Positions 28,405-37,267 of a stretch of DNA of 64,000 bases are shown one piece after another; position 1 is the stretch's first letter, and every line of letters starts with the position of its first letter. This DNA is from Asanoa iriomotensis. GTDB taxonomy: Bacteria; Actinomycetota; Actinomycetes; Mycobacteriales; Micromonosporaceae. The stretch covers positions 62,001 through 126,000 of the forward strand of contig NZ_BONC01000002.1 in NCBI RefSeq assembly GCF_016862515.1. The letters run 5' to 3'. A program made the position numbers and the translations under genes. The notes beneath the pieces were generated by a model. It was not told where the DNA came from and made no database searches. It saw nothing but the letters and a program-made list of their open reading frames with translations.

Positions 28405-30887
28405 TCCTCCTGGCGGGTCGTCGAACGGAGGCTGCGGCGCGGCGTTTCGTCGCGGCGGCGTTCGTTGACGGGCTCCGGGGCGCCGAGGCCCGTGACCCAG
28501 TCGACGTAGTCCTCATCGCGCTCGCCGATCGGTTTGTCGCTCTTGCCGCGGCGGCGGGGCTCGGTCTTGTCGGCCGCGGCCGGCTCGAGGCGGGTCTCCG
28601 TGCTCTCGGAGTTGTTGCCCTTGCGCCGGAACAGCCCGCGCGACGGTGCCGAGCGGCTCTCGTCGTCGCCGGGCTCGTCGCCCTGCGGGTCGTCGGCCGG
28701 CGCCGGCGCGGGGTCGTCGATGTCCCAGTCGCCGTCGCTCGCGTCGACGCTGCGCAGGTGGCGTTCGGCGCGGCTGGCCTTCCGCCCGGACCGCGGCTGG
28801 TCGGCCGTTGGTTCGTCGCCGGCGCGCGAGCTCCAGGATCGGCGGTCCGAGTCGTCGTCGTGGCCGTGGCGGCCGGACGTGCCGGCGCTGGAGTCGTCGC
28901 GATCATCGCCACCGAACCGGCTGCTGACCAGATCGCCGAAACCGAACCCACGGGGCCCGGTGGCCGCCGGCGACTCGCGCTCGCCCTGGTCGGGCCCGGA
29001 ACCAGCGCCGGACCGGGACCCGGAGTCGGCGTCACGCCGCGAACCCGCGTCGGGCTCGACGCTCGACCGTGAACGGGTGTCGGCCTCGATGCCGGCGTCG
29101 GAACGGAACCCAGCGGGCTCCGGCGAGGTCGGCACGTCGACCCAGTCGGTGTCGGGTGCCGGCTTCTCCTTGCGGCGGAACAGGCCACGCCGCTTGCGCT
29201 CCTTCGCCGGTGCTGCCTCGGCCGCCGGCGCGTCGTCAGCGCCGGGACTCGTCGCCGGCTCGCCCGGCGGGACGTGCGGCGGCGGCGTCCAGGCCGGCGG
29301 CGCGAGCCGCCAGTCGGGCATCTCACCACTGCCGGCCGGCGTGGCGGAGGTGTCGCGTCGGGCGGTCGCGCCCGGGCGCTCGGACCAGCTCAGGCCCGCG
29401 GAGCCGGACCCGCCCTGCTGGCCAGGCAGGTCGATCGGGCCCAGCCCGCCCTCGCCCGGGCCCGCCTGGCGCGGCGCACGGCTCGGGGTCGCCGGCTGCG
29501 GTCGGATGGAGGTCGGTCGCTGGTGCAGGTCATTGTCGTCCCGCTGCTGGTGAGCGGGGGCCGGCACCACCGGCACCGACGCGGAATTGAACGTCGAGGT
29601 CTTGTCGGTGCGCCAGTCACCCGGTCCGGGTGCCGGTTGCCGGTCGAACGGGCGCACCGGCGTCGGCTCGGGACCGGGCGGCGGTGAGACGATCTCGGGC
29701 TGCCGCGGCGGCGCTACCGGCGTGGGCGAGCTGAACAGCGACCCGCTGGTGGCCCGTGGGGTGGATCGCTCCACGTCGCCGAGGTCCCGCGCACGTCGCG
29801 GCCCGGGCTCGCTCCCGGACCCGGCACCGAAGGTGTCGCCGTCGCGGTCCGCCGAGCCGCCGCTCAAGGCGCTCGTCGGGCCGGGGCCCGGATCACGGCC
29901 ACCGCCGAACGCGTCGAAGCTCTCCGTGTGACCCTCGTCGCCGCCGGTCGTCACCTCGGTGGTGCCGCCGGTGTAACCCGGGAACACCTCGGCCGTGTGG
30001 TCACCGTGCCGCGGCGGCGGACCGGCCGTGTCGCGGTCACCGGACGTGAGCTGCCGGGCCACCGCGGCCAGGACCGAGCCCAGCCCACCCGCGGCCACCG
30101 CGATCAGCGCACCCCAGTAGGGCGCCGCCTGGTAGCGGTCGGACCCGTCGCCCGGCCCCGCGATCAGGTAGGCCAGGGCGAGCAGCGCCGGACCCACCAC
30201 GCCGGACACCGCGACCGGGATCAGCGGCAGCCCGCGCCACCGGGCCAGCGCGCCGATGCCGGCACCGACCGCCAGCGCGAGCGCCGGCATCACGATCACG
30301 GCCAGCCGCTGGGCCAGCCCCGCGCCGAGCCAGGTCGCGTCGAGCACGCCCAGGCGTACCTCGGGCAACGGATCCTCGGGCGCCAGCGACGGCGCCACCG
30401 AGAGCAGCGCGACCACCCAGACCACGACGGTGACCGCGCCCAGGTTGAGACCGGCCACCCGCAGCGAGAGCACCGCGGCGGCGGCGAACACGCCGACCAG
30501 CGCGCCGAGCGCCGCCGACAGGCCCGCGATCGTCACGGCATCGCCGGAAGCGACCGTCGCCACGCGGGCGGGCAGCATCGCGAGCGGCGCGACCGCGAGC
30601 GCGCCGACCCCGCCGGCGACCGACACCGCGACCCGGGAACCGACCGTCTCCGGCAGGCCGTCGCGGCGGATCAGCCAGTTGCCCGCCAGGCCGCCGGCCA
30701 CCGCCGCCAACATCGCGAACCACGCGACCCAGGCGAGGTGTGCCGTCCACTGCCCGGACAACTGCTCAAAGTCACGGGCGAAGCGCACCACGCCGAGCCC
30801 GTACGCGAAACCGAGTTGGCCGGCACCAGCGAGCAGGCCGACGCCGAGCGCCGCGAGCAGCACCCTGCCCCAGGTCCGATAGGCCAT
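28401..30887 (-). CDS. Large membrane protein with a long disordered cytoplasmic tail
   Basis: 828 residues from ATG 30887. About ten hydrophobic segments fill residues 1-285. The rest, over 500 residues, is rich in Pro, Gly, Ser, Asp, Glu and Arg, with KERKRRGLFRRKEK and RGLFRRKGNN as repeated basic islands. No enzymatic motif seen. The repeated GLFRRK motif may be a binding or localisation motif (inference). A TACCGT hexamer 6 nt before the ATG suggests a leaderless mRNA. Function unknown. Confidence 0.8.
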   Translation of the reverse strand: MAYRTWGRVLLAALGVGLLAGAGQLGFAYGLGVVRFARDFEQLSGQWTAHLAWVAWFAMLAAVAGGLAGNWLIRRDGLPETVGSRVAVSVAGGVGALAVAPLAMLPARVATVASGDAVTIAGLSAALGALVGVFAAAAVLSLRVAGLNLGAVTVVVWVVALLSVAPSLAPEDPLPEVRLGVLDATWLGAGLAQRLAVIVMPALALAVGAGIGALARWRGLPLIPVAVSGVVGPALLALAYLIAGPGDGSDRYQAAPYWGALIAVAAGGLGSVLAAVARQLTSGDRDTAGPPPRHGDHTAEVFPGYTGGTTEVTTGGDEGHTESFDAFGGGRDPGPGPTSALSGGSADRDGDTFGAGSGSEPGPRRARDLGDVERSTPRATSGSLFSSPTPVAPPRQPEIVSPPPGPEPTPVRPFDRQPAPGPGDWRTDKTSTFNSASVPVVPAPAHQQRDDNDLHQRPTSIRPQPATPSRAPRQAGPGEGGLGPIDLPGQQGGSGSAGLSWSERPGATARRDTSATPAGSGEMPDWRLAPPAWTPPPHVPPGEPATSPGADDAPAAEAAPAKERKRRGLFRRKEKPAPDTDWVDVPTSPEPAGFRSDAGIEADTRSRSSVEPDAGSRRDADSGSRSGAGSGPDQGERESPAATGPRGFGFGDLVSSRFGGDDRDDSSAGTSGRHGHDDDSDRRSWSSRAGDEPTADQPRSGRKASRAERHLRSVDASDGDWDIDDPAPAPADDPQGDEPGDDESRSAPSRGLFRRKGNNSESTETRLEPAAADKTEPRRRGKSDKPIGERDEDYVDWVTGLGAPEPVNERRRDETPRRSLRSTTRQED

Positions 30888-30893
30888 GCGGGC

Positions 30894-30899
30894 ACGGTA
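30894..30899 (-). promoter_or_regulatory. -10 hexamer TACCGT for the large membrane protein
   Basis: On the minus strand TACCGT ends 6 nt before the ATG at 30887. Confidence 0.5.
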
Positions 30900-30957
30900 C
30901 GGCCCTCGCCAGCCGACCGCCACCCGCCGATCGGAGACTGTGGATAACTACCCAGCG

Positions 30958-31251
30958 TCAGAGGTTCTGAAGGATACGCAGCGCCCTGGAGACGCGAAAC
31001 ATCACATCGCTGTCCGCGACGTCGACGACGTCCGTGAACCACTTCTTCATCGGCGACGACAGGCGGTCCGGCATGACCACATAGGACCCCATCGCCACGG
31101 CCAGCGGTGAGTCGCGGAGCAGGTCGGACTCGACGACCTCGGCGACGATCACGATGGGCACGTCGGTGCTGTTGTAGAGGTCGGAGCTGATCACCAGGCC
31201 GAGGCGTTCGCGGGCGCCGTCGATGCGCCAGATCTCGCCCCTACGCGGCAC
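30958..31251 (-). CDS. MazF/PemK-type toxin
   Basis: 97 residues, GTG start. RRGEIWRID at the N-terminus and LGLVISSDLYN match the MazF endoribonuclease pattern; the C-terminal half keeps the strand-rich layout. Such toxins cut mRNA at short motifs. The start lies inside the antitoxin gene (11-nt overlap), so translation is coupled, with antitoxin first. Whether it is active cannot be seen from sequence. Confidence 0.85.
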   Translation of the reverse strand: MPRRGEIWRIDGARERLGLVISSDLYNSTDVPIVIVAEVVESDLLRDSPLAVAMGSYVVMPDRLSSPMKKWFTDVVDVADSDVMFRVSRALRILQNL

Positions 31252-31498
31252 GCCCGTCGCCTCCGAAGAGGGCGTCGTGAACCATCGCGACCTCCTGCTC
31301 GTCGGCCAGCGCGGCGGCGTCGAGCTCGCCCGCGGCCCGGCCGACCACGGCCGCGTGGGCCGTGAACAGCTCGCGGACCGCCTTCTCGCGGGCGGCCTGG
31401 TCCATCCACGCGGACAGGGACATCCCCTCGCGCTTGGCGAACCGGCGGGCCTCTTCGATGGTCTCGTCGGAGAACGAGAGAGTCACCTTGGCGGTCAT
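31241..31498 (-). CDS. Ribbon-helix-helix antitoxin of the MazF pair
   Basis: 85 residues from ATG 31498 (MTAKVTLSFSDETIEEAR). A beta strand followed by two helices (AKVTLSFSDE; TIEEARRFAKREG; SLSAWMDQAAREKA) is a ribbon-helix-helix DNA-binding fold. The C-terminal part, acidic and Ala-rich, should bind the toxin. A start four codons upstream is possible. It sits just downstream of two 12-bp repeats, likely its operator. Confidence 0.82.
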   Translation of the reverse strand: MTAKVTLSFSDETIEEARRFAKREGMSLSAWMDQAAREKAVRELFTAHAAVVGRAAGELDAAALADEQEVAMVHDALFGGDGRAA

Positions 31499-31519
31499 AC
31501 CAACGACCATACCAAGACC
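31496..31519 (-). promoter_or_regulatory. Antitoxin promoter with two 12-bp direct repeats
   Basis: On the plus strand CATACCAACGAC (31496-31507) is followed directly by CATACCAAGACC (31508-31519), 10 of 12 identical. Read on the minus strand, TATGGT 7 nt before the ATG at 31498 fits a leaderless -10. RHH antitoxins bind tandem sites, so these are candidate operators for autorepression. Confidence 0.55.
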
Positions 31520-31559
31520 ACCATAAGCGGGTACGCCCCGAAAGCGGATCTAGCGGCTC

Positions 31560-31597
31560 TTAGCACTTTCGAAACAAACGGGACGCCCCGCCGAAAC
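31560..31597 (+). promoter_or_regulatory. GlnR-type box upstream of the nnaR-like gene
   Basis: Two GAAAC half-sites (31571-31575 and 31593-31597) are 22 bp apart, the spacing of the actinobacterial GlnR element. The partner half-sites at the expected places are TTAGC (31560-31564) and GACGC (31582-31586), each matching two of four GTnAC positions. The box ends 52 nt before the ATG. Known biology: GlnR controls nnaR in Streptomyces. Confidence 0.5.
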
Positions 31598-31649
31598 GGG
31601 GCACCGGCACGCTTCCCGACATGTACCAACGGCCGGTTCGGACACCCTG

Positions 31650-32723
31650 ATGGACCGCCCGGCGTCCGCCGAACTGGCTGGTTTCACCATCGGTGTCACC
31701 GCCGACCGGACCCGCGACGTCCTGGGCACCATGCTGGAACGGCGCGGCGCCCGGGTCGTCCTGGCACCGGCCCTGCGGATCGTGCCGCTCGCCGACGACA
31801 CGGAGTTGCGCGCCGCCACCAGGGCGTGCCTCGACCGCCCGCCGGACATCGTGGTCGCCAACACCTCGATCGGCATGCGCGGCTGGCTGGAGGCCGCCGA
31901 CGGCTGGGGCCTGGCCGAGCCGCTGCGCGGCGTGCTGGCTCAGGCATACGTGGTAACCAGGGATCCCCGGGTAAGGGGCGAGGGCGCACCCGTCGAAGAG
32001 ACGTACGCCGAGGTCATCGACCACCTCCGCCACCGGGGCGTACGCGGTCAGGTCGTGGCCATGCAGTTGCCCGGTGAGCGCCAGCCCGAGTGGACGGCCG
32101 CTTTGGAGGCGGCCGGTGCCACCGTGATCGAGATACCCCTGTACCGCTGGGCGCCCCCGCTCGACCCGGCCCCGCTGCACCGGATGGTCGACCTGGTCAC
32201 CGGCCGACTGGTCGACGCCGTCACCTTCACCTCCGCGCCGGCCGTCCACGCGCTGATCAGGGCGGCCGGCCCGAGCGCCGACGACCTGCTGGCCGCGCTG
32301 CGCGAGGACGTCCTGGTCGCCTGCGTGGGCCCGGTCTCCGCGGCACCGCTGCGCCGCCTCGGCGTGCCGGTGGTCGCGCCGGGCCGCGCCCGGCTCGGCG
32401 CGCTGGTCCGGGCGATCATCAAAGAGCTGCCGCCCCGCGCGGTGAACGTGCAGGTCAACGGCCATGACCTGACCTTGCGCGGGCACGCGGCCGTGGTCGA
32501 CGGCGCCCTCAAGCCGCTCGCGCCGGGCCCGATGTCGGTGCTCCGGGCGCTGGCCACCGAGCCGGGCCGGGTCTTCTCCCGGGCTGCCCTGCTGCGCACC
32601 CTGCCGAGGGGCGCCGACGAGCACGCGGTCGAGATGGCGGTGGCCCGCTTGAGAGCCGGCCTGGGCATCCCTAGAGTGGTGCAGACCGTGGTGAAGAGAG
32701 GCTATCGGTTAGCTGTAGACTGA
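31650..32723 (+). CDS. Uroporphyrinogen-III synthase-like protein with C-terminal winged helix (NnaR-like)
   Basis: 357 residues. Residues 1 to about 260 match the HemD fold (GFTIGVTADRTRD; DAVTFTSAPAVHALI). Residues 265-357 are an OmpR-type winged helix (LAPGPMSVLRALATEPGRVF; then VVQTVVKRGYRLAVD). This fusion is the layout of NnaR (SCO2958), a nitrate/nitrite assimilation regulator that works with GlnR. No nitrate, nitrite or heme genes are nearby, so regulator is more likely than enzyme. ATG 31650 has no clear Shine-Dalgarno. Confidence 0.87.
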   Translation: MDRPASAELAGFTIGVTADRTRDVLGTMLERRGARVVLAPALRIVPLADDTELRAATRACLDRPPDIVVANTSIGMRGWLEAADGWGLAEPLRGVLAQAYVVTRDPRVRGEGAPVEETYAEVIDHLRHRGVRGQVVAMQLPGERQPEWTAALEAAGATVIEIPLYRWAPPLDPAPLHRMVDLVTGRLVDAVTFTSAPAVHALIRAAGPSADDLLAALREDVLVACVGPVSAAPLRRLGVPVVAPGRARLGALVRAIIKELPPRAVNVQVNGHDLTLRGHAAVVDGALKPLAPGPMSVLRALATEPGRVFSRAALLRTLPRGADEHAVEMAVARLRAGLGIPRVVQTVVKRGYRLAVD

Positions 32724-32748
32724 CCTCGGCCACGGCCACAACCCCGTT

Positions 32749-32778
32749 TTGACCCTGCCTGCTCGCAGCAGGTATTGT
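32749..32778 (+). promoter_or_regulatory. rplM-rpsI promoter with a dyad in the spacer
   Basis: TTGACC (32749-32754) and TATTGT (32773-32778) are 18 nt apart. The spacer holds CCTGC (32758-32762) and GCAGG (32768-32772), a perfect dyad with a 5-nt centre. The leader to GTG 32852 is about 65 nt. Confidence 0.6.
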
Positions 32779-32851
32779 TGTCTGCTGTTGTGCGCGACGC
32801 GACATTCTGGCGTGCGACCCCAGACCGACGACGACGAGACAAGGTAAACCT

Positions 32852-33295
32852 GTGCGTACGTACAGCCCGAAGCCGGGTGAGATCGAGCGTCAGTGGCACA
32901 TCATCGACGCGTCTGACGTCGTGCTGGGCCGGTTGGCCACCCACGCGGCCACGCTGCTGCGCGGCAAGCACAAGCCGACCTTCGCCCCCCACGTCGACAC
33001 GGGCGACTTCGTCGTGATCGTCAACGCTGGCAAGGTCGCCCTGACGGGCAACAAGCGGCAGACCAAGGTCGCCTACCGGCACTCGGGCTACCCGGGCGGT
33101 CTCAAGCAGGTCGGCTACGAGGAGCTGCTGTCCAAGCGCCCCGAGCACGCGATCGAGCTGGCCGTCAAGGGCATGCTCCCGCACAACAAGCTCAGCCGTC
33201 AGCTCATCAAGAAGCTGAAGGTCTACGCCGGCGCCGAGCACCCGCACGCCGCGCAGCAGCCGGTGCCGTTCGAGATCAAGCAGATCGCGCAGTGA
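32852..33295 (+). CDS. rplM: 50S ribosomal protein L13
   Basis: 147 residues, GTG start. [37 protein letters not shown] and [11 protein letters not shown] are the L13 signature. It starts 50S assembly. As in most bacteria it is paired with rpsI, whose possible GTG start overlaps its stop (GTGA). Confidence 0.98.
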   Translation: MRTYSPKPGEIERQWHIIDASDVVLGRLATHAATLLRGKHKPTFAPHVDTGDFVVIVNAGKVALTGNKRQTKVAYRHSGYPGGLKQVGYEELLSKRPEHAIELAVKGMLPHNKLSRQLIKKLKVYAGAEHPHAAQQPVPFEIKQIAQ

Positions 33296-33318
33296 GCGCG
33301 GACGAGGAAGCCACAGAC

Positions 33319-33819
33319 ATGACCGACATCAGCGCGCCCACCCCGGCCGCCGTCGCCGAGGCCGCGCCGGCCGCGACGACCGCCACGGCCACCGCCGCGG
33401 CTCCCGCCCCCGCGACCCGCGCACCGCGCGGTGACCGCCCGATCCAGACCGTCGGCCGGCGCAAGGAAGCCATCGTCCGGGTGCGCATCGTGCCGGGCAG
33501 CGGCAAGATCACCTGCAACGGCCGCGAGCTCCAGGAATACTTCCCGAGCAAGGTGCACCAGCAGCTGATCCGCGAGCCGCTGGTGACCGCCGAGAAGGCC
33601 GAGGCGTTCGACGTCATCGCCAACCTCCGCGGCGGCGGCATCACCGGCCAGGCCGGCGCGCTGCGCCTCGCGATCGCCCGCGCGCTGATCGCCAACGACA
33701 GCGACGACCGCCCGGCGCTCAAGAAGGCCGGCTTCCTCACCCGGGACGCCCGGGTCAAGGAAAGCAAGAAGTACGGCCTCAAGAAGGCCCGTAAGGCCCC
33801 GCAGTACTCCAAGCGTTGA
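33319..33819 (+). CDS. rpsI: 30S ribosomal protein S9 with an Ala/Pro N-terminal extension
   Basis: 166 residues from ATG 33319, chosen because GAGGAAG lies about 9 nt upstream; GTG 33292 would add nine residues. The first 35 residues are Ala/Pro/Thr-rich. The S9 body follows ([36 protein letters not shown]), ending in the KAPQYSKR tail, whose Arg touches P-site tRNA. Confidence 0.96.
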   Translation: MTDISAPTPAAVAEAAPAATTATATAAAPAPATRAPRGDRPIQTVGRRKEAIVRVRIVPGSGKITCNGRELQEYFPSKVHQQLIREPLVTAEKAEAFDVIANLRGGGITGQAGALRLAIARALIANDSDDRPALKKAGFLTRDARVKESKKYGLKKARKAPQYSKR

Positions 33820-33832
33820 TTCGCTAACCATC

Positions 33833-33876
33833 CGGCCGGGATGTGTCGTCGCTTTGATGCGACGGCAGCCCGGCCG
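33833..33876 (+). terminator. Two-stem hairpin after rpsI
   Basis: CGGCCGGG (33833-33840) pairs with CCCGGCCG (33869-33876), and inside it CGTCGC (33847-33852) pairs with GCGACG (33859-33864) around TTTGAT. TTGGCATTCTTGG follows. It fits a terminator or attenuator before glmM. Confidence 0.6.
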
Positions 33877-33925
33877 TTGGCATTCTTGGGTTGCTCCCCC
33901 TCACACAGACAGCGGAGGTTCTTCC

Positions 33926-35278
33926 ATGGGCCGTCTCTTCGGCACTGACGGGGTACGCGGGAAGGCGAACGCCGACCTCACCCCCGAGCTCGCGCTCGCC
34001 GTGGCGGTCGCGGCCGCCCGTACCCTCGCCGAAGTTGACCGTTCCCACCCGCCGCTGGCCGTCGTGGGCCGCGACCCCCGCGCGTCCGGCGAGATGCTCG
34101 AGGCGGCCACCGTCGCGGGCCTGACCAGCGCGGGCGCCAACGTGGTGCGGGTCGGCGTGCTGCCGACCCCCGCGGTCGCCTACCTGGTGGCCGAGACCAA
34201 GGCCGACTTCGGCGTCATGCTCTCGGCCTCGCACAACCCGATGCCCGACAACGGCATCAAGATCTTCGCGGCCGGCGGGCACAAGCTGCCCGACGACATC
34301 GAGCACAAGATCGAAGCGGCGATCGAGGCCGGCACCGCCGGCTGGACCCGGCCCACCGGCGCCGGCGTCGGCCGCGTGCACGACCTGCTCGACGGCGCGG
34401 ACCACTACGTGCAGCACCTCGTCGGCTCGATCACCCAGCCGCTGGCCGGCCTCAAGGTGGTCGTCGACTGCGCCAACGGCGCGGCCGCCGACATCGCCCC
34501 CGTCGTCTACCGGGAGGCCGGCGCCGAGGTCATCGCGATCCACGCCGAGCCCGACGGCATCAACATCAACGACGGCTGCGGCTCGACCCACCTCGACACC
34601 GTGCGCGAGGCCGTGCTGGCCAACGGCGCCGACCTCGGCCTCGCGGTCGACGGCGACGCCGACCGCTGCCTCGCGGTCACGGCCACCGGCGACGAGGTCG
34701 ACGGCGACCAGATCATGGCGATCCTCGCGCTCGCGATGCGCGAGGCCGGCACGCTGACCAGCGACACGTTGGTCACCACGGTGATGAGCAACCTCGGCCT
34801 GAAGCTGGCGATGCGCGGCGAGGGCATCGGGCTGGTCGAGACCAAGGTCGGCGACCGCTACGTGCTCGACGAGCTGCGCGGCTCGGGCCTGTCGCTGGGC
34901 GGCGAGCAGAGCGGCCACATCATCATGCCGGCGTACGCGACCACGGGCGACGGCGTCCTCGCCGGCCTGCACCTGATGGCCCGGATCGCCGCCACCGGCA
35001 AGTCGCTGGCCGAGCTCGCGTCGGTGGTGACCAAGCTGCCGCAGGTGCTGATCAACGTCCCGGTCGGCGACCGCACCGCGGGTGCCCAGGCGCCGGCCGT
35101 GCTGGAGGCGGCCGCGGCGGCCGAGGCCGAGCTGGGCGACACCGGCCGGGTGCTGCTGCGACCCTCCGGCACCGAGCAGCTCGTGCGGGTGATGGTCGAG
35201 GCGGCGACCGCCGAGACCGCCCGCGACGTCGCCGAGCGCCTCGCCGCCGTCGTGCGCGCCGCCTCGCCCGCCGCCTAG
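33926..35278 (+). CDS. glmM: Phosphoglucosamine mutase
   Basis: 450 residues from ATG 33926 ([20 protein letters not shown]). Interconverts glucosamine-6- and -1-phosphate for UDP-GlcNAc and peptidoglycan. The phosphoserine loop [14 protein letters not shown] (about residue 100), the metal loop VDGDADRC and the C-terminal [12 protein letters not shown] are present. GCGGAGG precedes the ATG. It works one step after GlmS, encoded 5 kb downstream. Confidence 0.97.
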   Translation: MGRLFGTDGVRGKANADLTPELALAVAVAAARTLAEVDRSHPPLAVVGRDPRASGEMLEAATVAGLTSAGANVVRVGVLPTPAVAYLVAETKADFGVMLSASHNPMPDNGIKIFAAGGHKLPDDIEHKIEAAIEAGTAGWTRPTGAGVGRVHDLLDGADHYVQHLVGSITQPLAGLKVVVDCANGAAADIAPVVYREAGAEVIAIHAEPDGININDGCGSTHLDTVREAVLANGADLGLAVDGDADRCLAVTATGDEVDGDQIMAILALAMREAGTLTSDTLVTTVMSNLGLKLAMRGEGIGLVETKVGDRYVLDELRGSGLSLGGEQSGHIIMPAYATTGDGVLAGLHLMARIAATGKSLAELASVVTKLPQVLINVPVGDRTAGAQAPAVLEAAAAAEAELGDTGRVLLRPSGTEQLVRVMVEAATAETARDVAERLAAVVRAASPAA

Positions 35279-36447
35279 GCGGCTTTGCGCAGGCGCGCGA
35301 CCGCCTCGTTGAGCACCGCCGGCCGCTTGCAGAAGGCGAACCGCACCAGGTGGCGGCCGGCGTCGACGTCGTCGTAGAACACCTGCGTCGGCACCGCCAC
35401 CACGCCCGAGCGCTCCGGCAGCGACCGGCAGAACTCGACGCCGTCGGTGCCGCCCAGCGGGGTGATGTCGGCCGTCACGAAGTAGGTGCCCTCGGGCGCG
35501 AGCACACCGAACCCGGCGTCGCGCAGGCCGGCGAGCAGCAGGTCCCGCTGCGCCTGCAGCCCGGCACGGAACTCCGCGAAGTACGTGTCCGGCAGGCCGA
35601 GCGCGAGCGCGACCGCGGGCTGGAACGGCGAACCGTTGACGAACGTCAGGAACTGCTTGACCCGCAGGGCCGCCGAGACCAGGTCGCGCGGCCCGCTGGC
35701 CCAGCCGATCTTCCAGCCCGTACACGAGAAGGTCTTGCCGGCCGAGGAGATGCGCAGCGTGCGGTCGCGCATGCCGGGCAGCGTCGCCAAAGGCACGTGC
35801 GGTGTCGCGGCGTCGGTGAACACCAGGTGCTCGTAGACCTCGTCGGTGACGGCGTAGCAGTCGTGCGCCTGGCACAGCTGCGCGACCAGGGCCAGCTCCG
35901 CGCGCGTGAAGACCTTGCCGGTCGGGTTGTGCGGTGAGTTCAACAGCACCAGTCGGGTACGCGGACCGAACGCGGCCCGCAGCTCGTCGGGGTCCACGGC
36001 GTAGCGGCCGTCGGCGCCCGGGCGCAGCGTGACCGGCCGGCGCACCGCACCGGCCAGCGCGATCGTGGCCGCGTACGAGTCGTAGTAGGGCTCGAAGCAG
36101 ACCACCTCGTCGCCGGGCTCGCAGAGCGCCAGGATCGCGGCGGCGACCGCCTCGGTCGCGCCGGCCGTGACCAGCACCTCGCCGTCGGGGTCGTAGTCGA
36201 GACCCCAGAACCGCCGCTGGTGCGCGCTGATCGCGGCCCGCAGCGCCGGGACTCCGGGGCCGGGCGGGTACTGGTTGTGCCCGTCGTGGATGGCCCTGGC
36301 GGCCGCGTCGAGCATCTCCGGCGGACCGTCCGTGTCCGGGAAGCCCTGGCCCAGGTTGACCGCGCCGGTCCGCACGGCCAGCGCCGACATCTCGGCGAAG
36401 ATCGTGGTGCCGAACGGGCGCATCCGCGCGATCAGCGGATCCGTCAC
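35275..36447 (-). CDS. PLP-dependent aminotransferase, class I (DapC/kynurenine aminotransferase-like)
   Basis: 390 residues from GTG 36447 with GGAGG 4 nt upstream. The PLP lysine is in [16 protein letters not shown]; other class I marks are [15 protein letters not shown] near the start, [11 protein letters not shown] and [13 protein letters not shown]. Substrate may be N-succinyl-LL-2-amino-6-ketopimelate or an aromatic/kynurenine keto acid. It overlaps the TetR stop (GTGA), and its own stop shares CTAG with glmM. Confidence 0.9.
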   Translation of the reverse strand: MTDPLIARMRPFGTTIFAEMSALAVRTGAVNLGQGFPDTDGPPEMLDAAARAIHDGHNQYPPGPGVPALRAAISAHQRRFWGLDYDPDGEVLVTAGATEAVAAAILALCEPGDEVVCFEPYYDSYAATIALAGAVRRPVTLRPGADGRYAVDPDELRAAFGPRTRLVLLNSPHNPTGKVFTRAELALVAQLCQAHDCYAVTDEVYEHLVFTDAATPHVPLATLPGMRDRTLRISSAGKTFSCTGWKIGWASGPRDLVSAALRVKQFLTFVNGSPFQPAVALALGLPDTYFAEFRAGLQAQRDLLLAGLRDAGFGVLAPEGTYFVTADITPLGGTDGVEFCRSLPERSGVVAVPTQVFYDDVDAGRHLVRFAFCKRPAVLNEAVARLRKAA

Positions 36448-37199
36448 TGTGCCTCCTCGTACGCGCGGACCAGGCGTTCGATGCCGTCGAAAATCATCAT
36501 GAACCCGAACTGGACCTCCAGGTCGAACTCCTGGTCGCTGATCCCCTCGCCGGGGTCGTCGAAGACGCCCTCGTCGACGATGCGGGCCAGATCGGGCAGC
36601 CGGTGCTTGTCGACCACCGTGCGCATCATCTCGCCGTAGGTCGGTTGGCCCTCGGCCGGGCTGACGGCCGTCTGGTTGATCTCCTGCGTCATCCGCACCT
36701 GGCCGCGGATGAAGGTGAGCAGCAGCATCACCACGCCGATCCGGATCTCCGCGGGCAGCCGGGTCGGCCGCAGGCAGGCCAGCGCCCGGTCGAGCCAGGT
36801 GAGTTGCCCGGGGCCGATCGGCGGGGTCGGGCCGATCGGGATGTGCAGCACCCACGCGTGGCTGCGATAGAGACCGACCAGCTCGTGCGCCCAACGCTCC
36901 AGGTTGGGGCGCCAGCCCAGGGTGTCGTCGGGCTCGGGTGGCGGTGCCTTGACCGCGCTCACGTCCATCATCAGCTGGAGCAGCTCGTCCTTGTTGCGGA
37001 CGTAGCGGTAGAGCGACATCGCCGACTTGCCGAGCCGGTCGGAGACCTTGCTCATGCTCACCTCGCCGAGCCCGTCGGCCGTCGCGACGTCGATCGCGGC
37101 GTCGACGATCTGCTCGATGCTGAGGTTGGGGCGCGGGCCGCGCTTGGCTTGTTCGCGGCGTCCCCACAGCACGTCGACACCGGGTGGCAGCTCGGGCAT
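36444..37199 (-). CDS. TetR family transcriptional regulator
   Basis: 251 residues. The N-terminal helix-turn-helix spans about residues 23-70 (SIEQIVDAAIDVATADGLG; SMSKVSDRLGKSAMSLYRYV). The C-terminal ligand domain is all-helical and matches the layout of TetR proteins next to DrrAB-type exporters. It is divergent from such an exporter, with a palindrome in the gap, so it probably represses the exporter and itself. Ligand unknown. Confidence 0.92.
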   Translation of the reverse strand: MPELPPGVDVLWGRREQAKRGPRPNLSIEQIVDAAIDVATADGLGEVSMSKVSDRLGKSAMSLYRYVRNKDELLQLMMDVSAVKAPPPEPDDTLGWRPNLERWAHELVGLYRSHAWVLHIPIGPTPPIGPGQLTWLDRALACLRPTRLPAEIRIGVVMLLLTFIRGQVRMTQEINQTAVSPAEGQPTYGEMMRTVVDKHRLPDLARIVDEGVFDDPGEGISDQEFDLEVQFGFMMIFDGIERLVRAYEEAQ

Positions 37200-37214
37200 T
37201 GCCCCATCCTAGAA

Positions 37215-37254
37215 CTGCGTATAGCCTAAACCAATTCGTGTAGGGCATAAACAG
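37215..37254. promoter_or_regulatory. Palindromic operator between TetR and the ABC exporter
   Basis: CTGCGTATAGCCTA (37215-37228) and TAGGGCATAAACAG (37241-37254) are inverted copies, 10 of 14 matching, around a 12-nt centre. The location in the 68-nt divergent gap fits a TetR operator over both promoters. Confidence 0.55.
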
Positions 37255-37267
37255 TTTGGGGGAGGGC

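Noticed and set aside
31650-32723. Plain HemD enzyme
   Set aside because: The C-terminal winged helix and GlnR-type box favour a regulator; enzymatic activity is not excluded.
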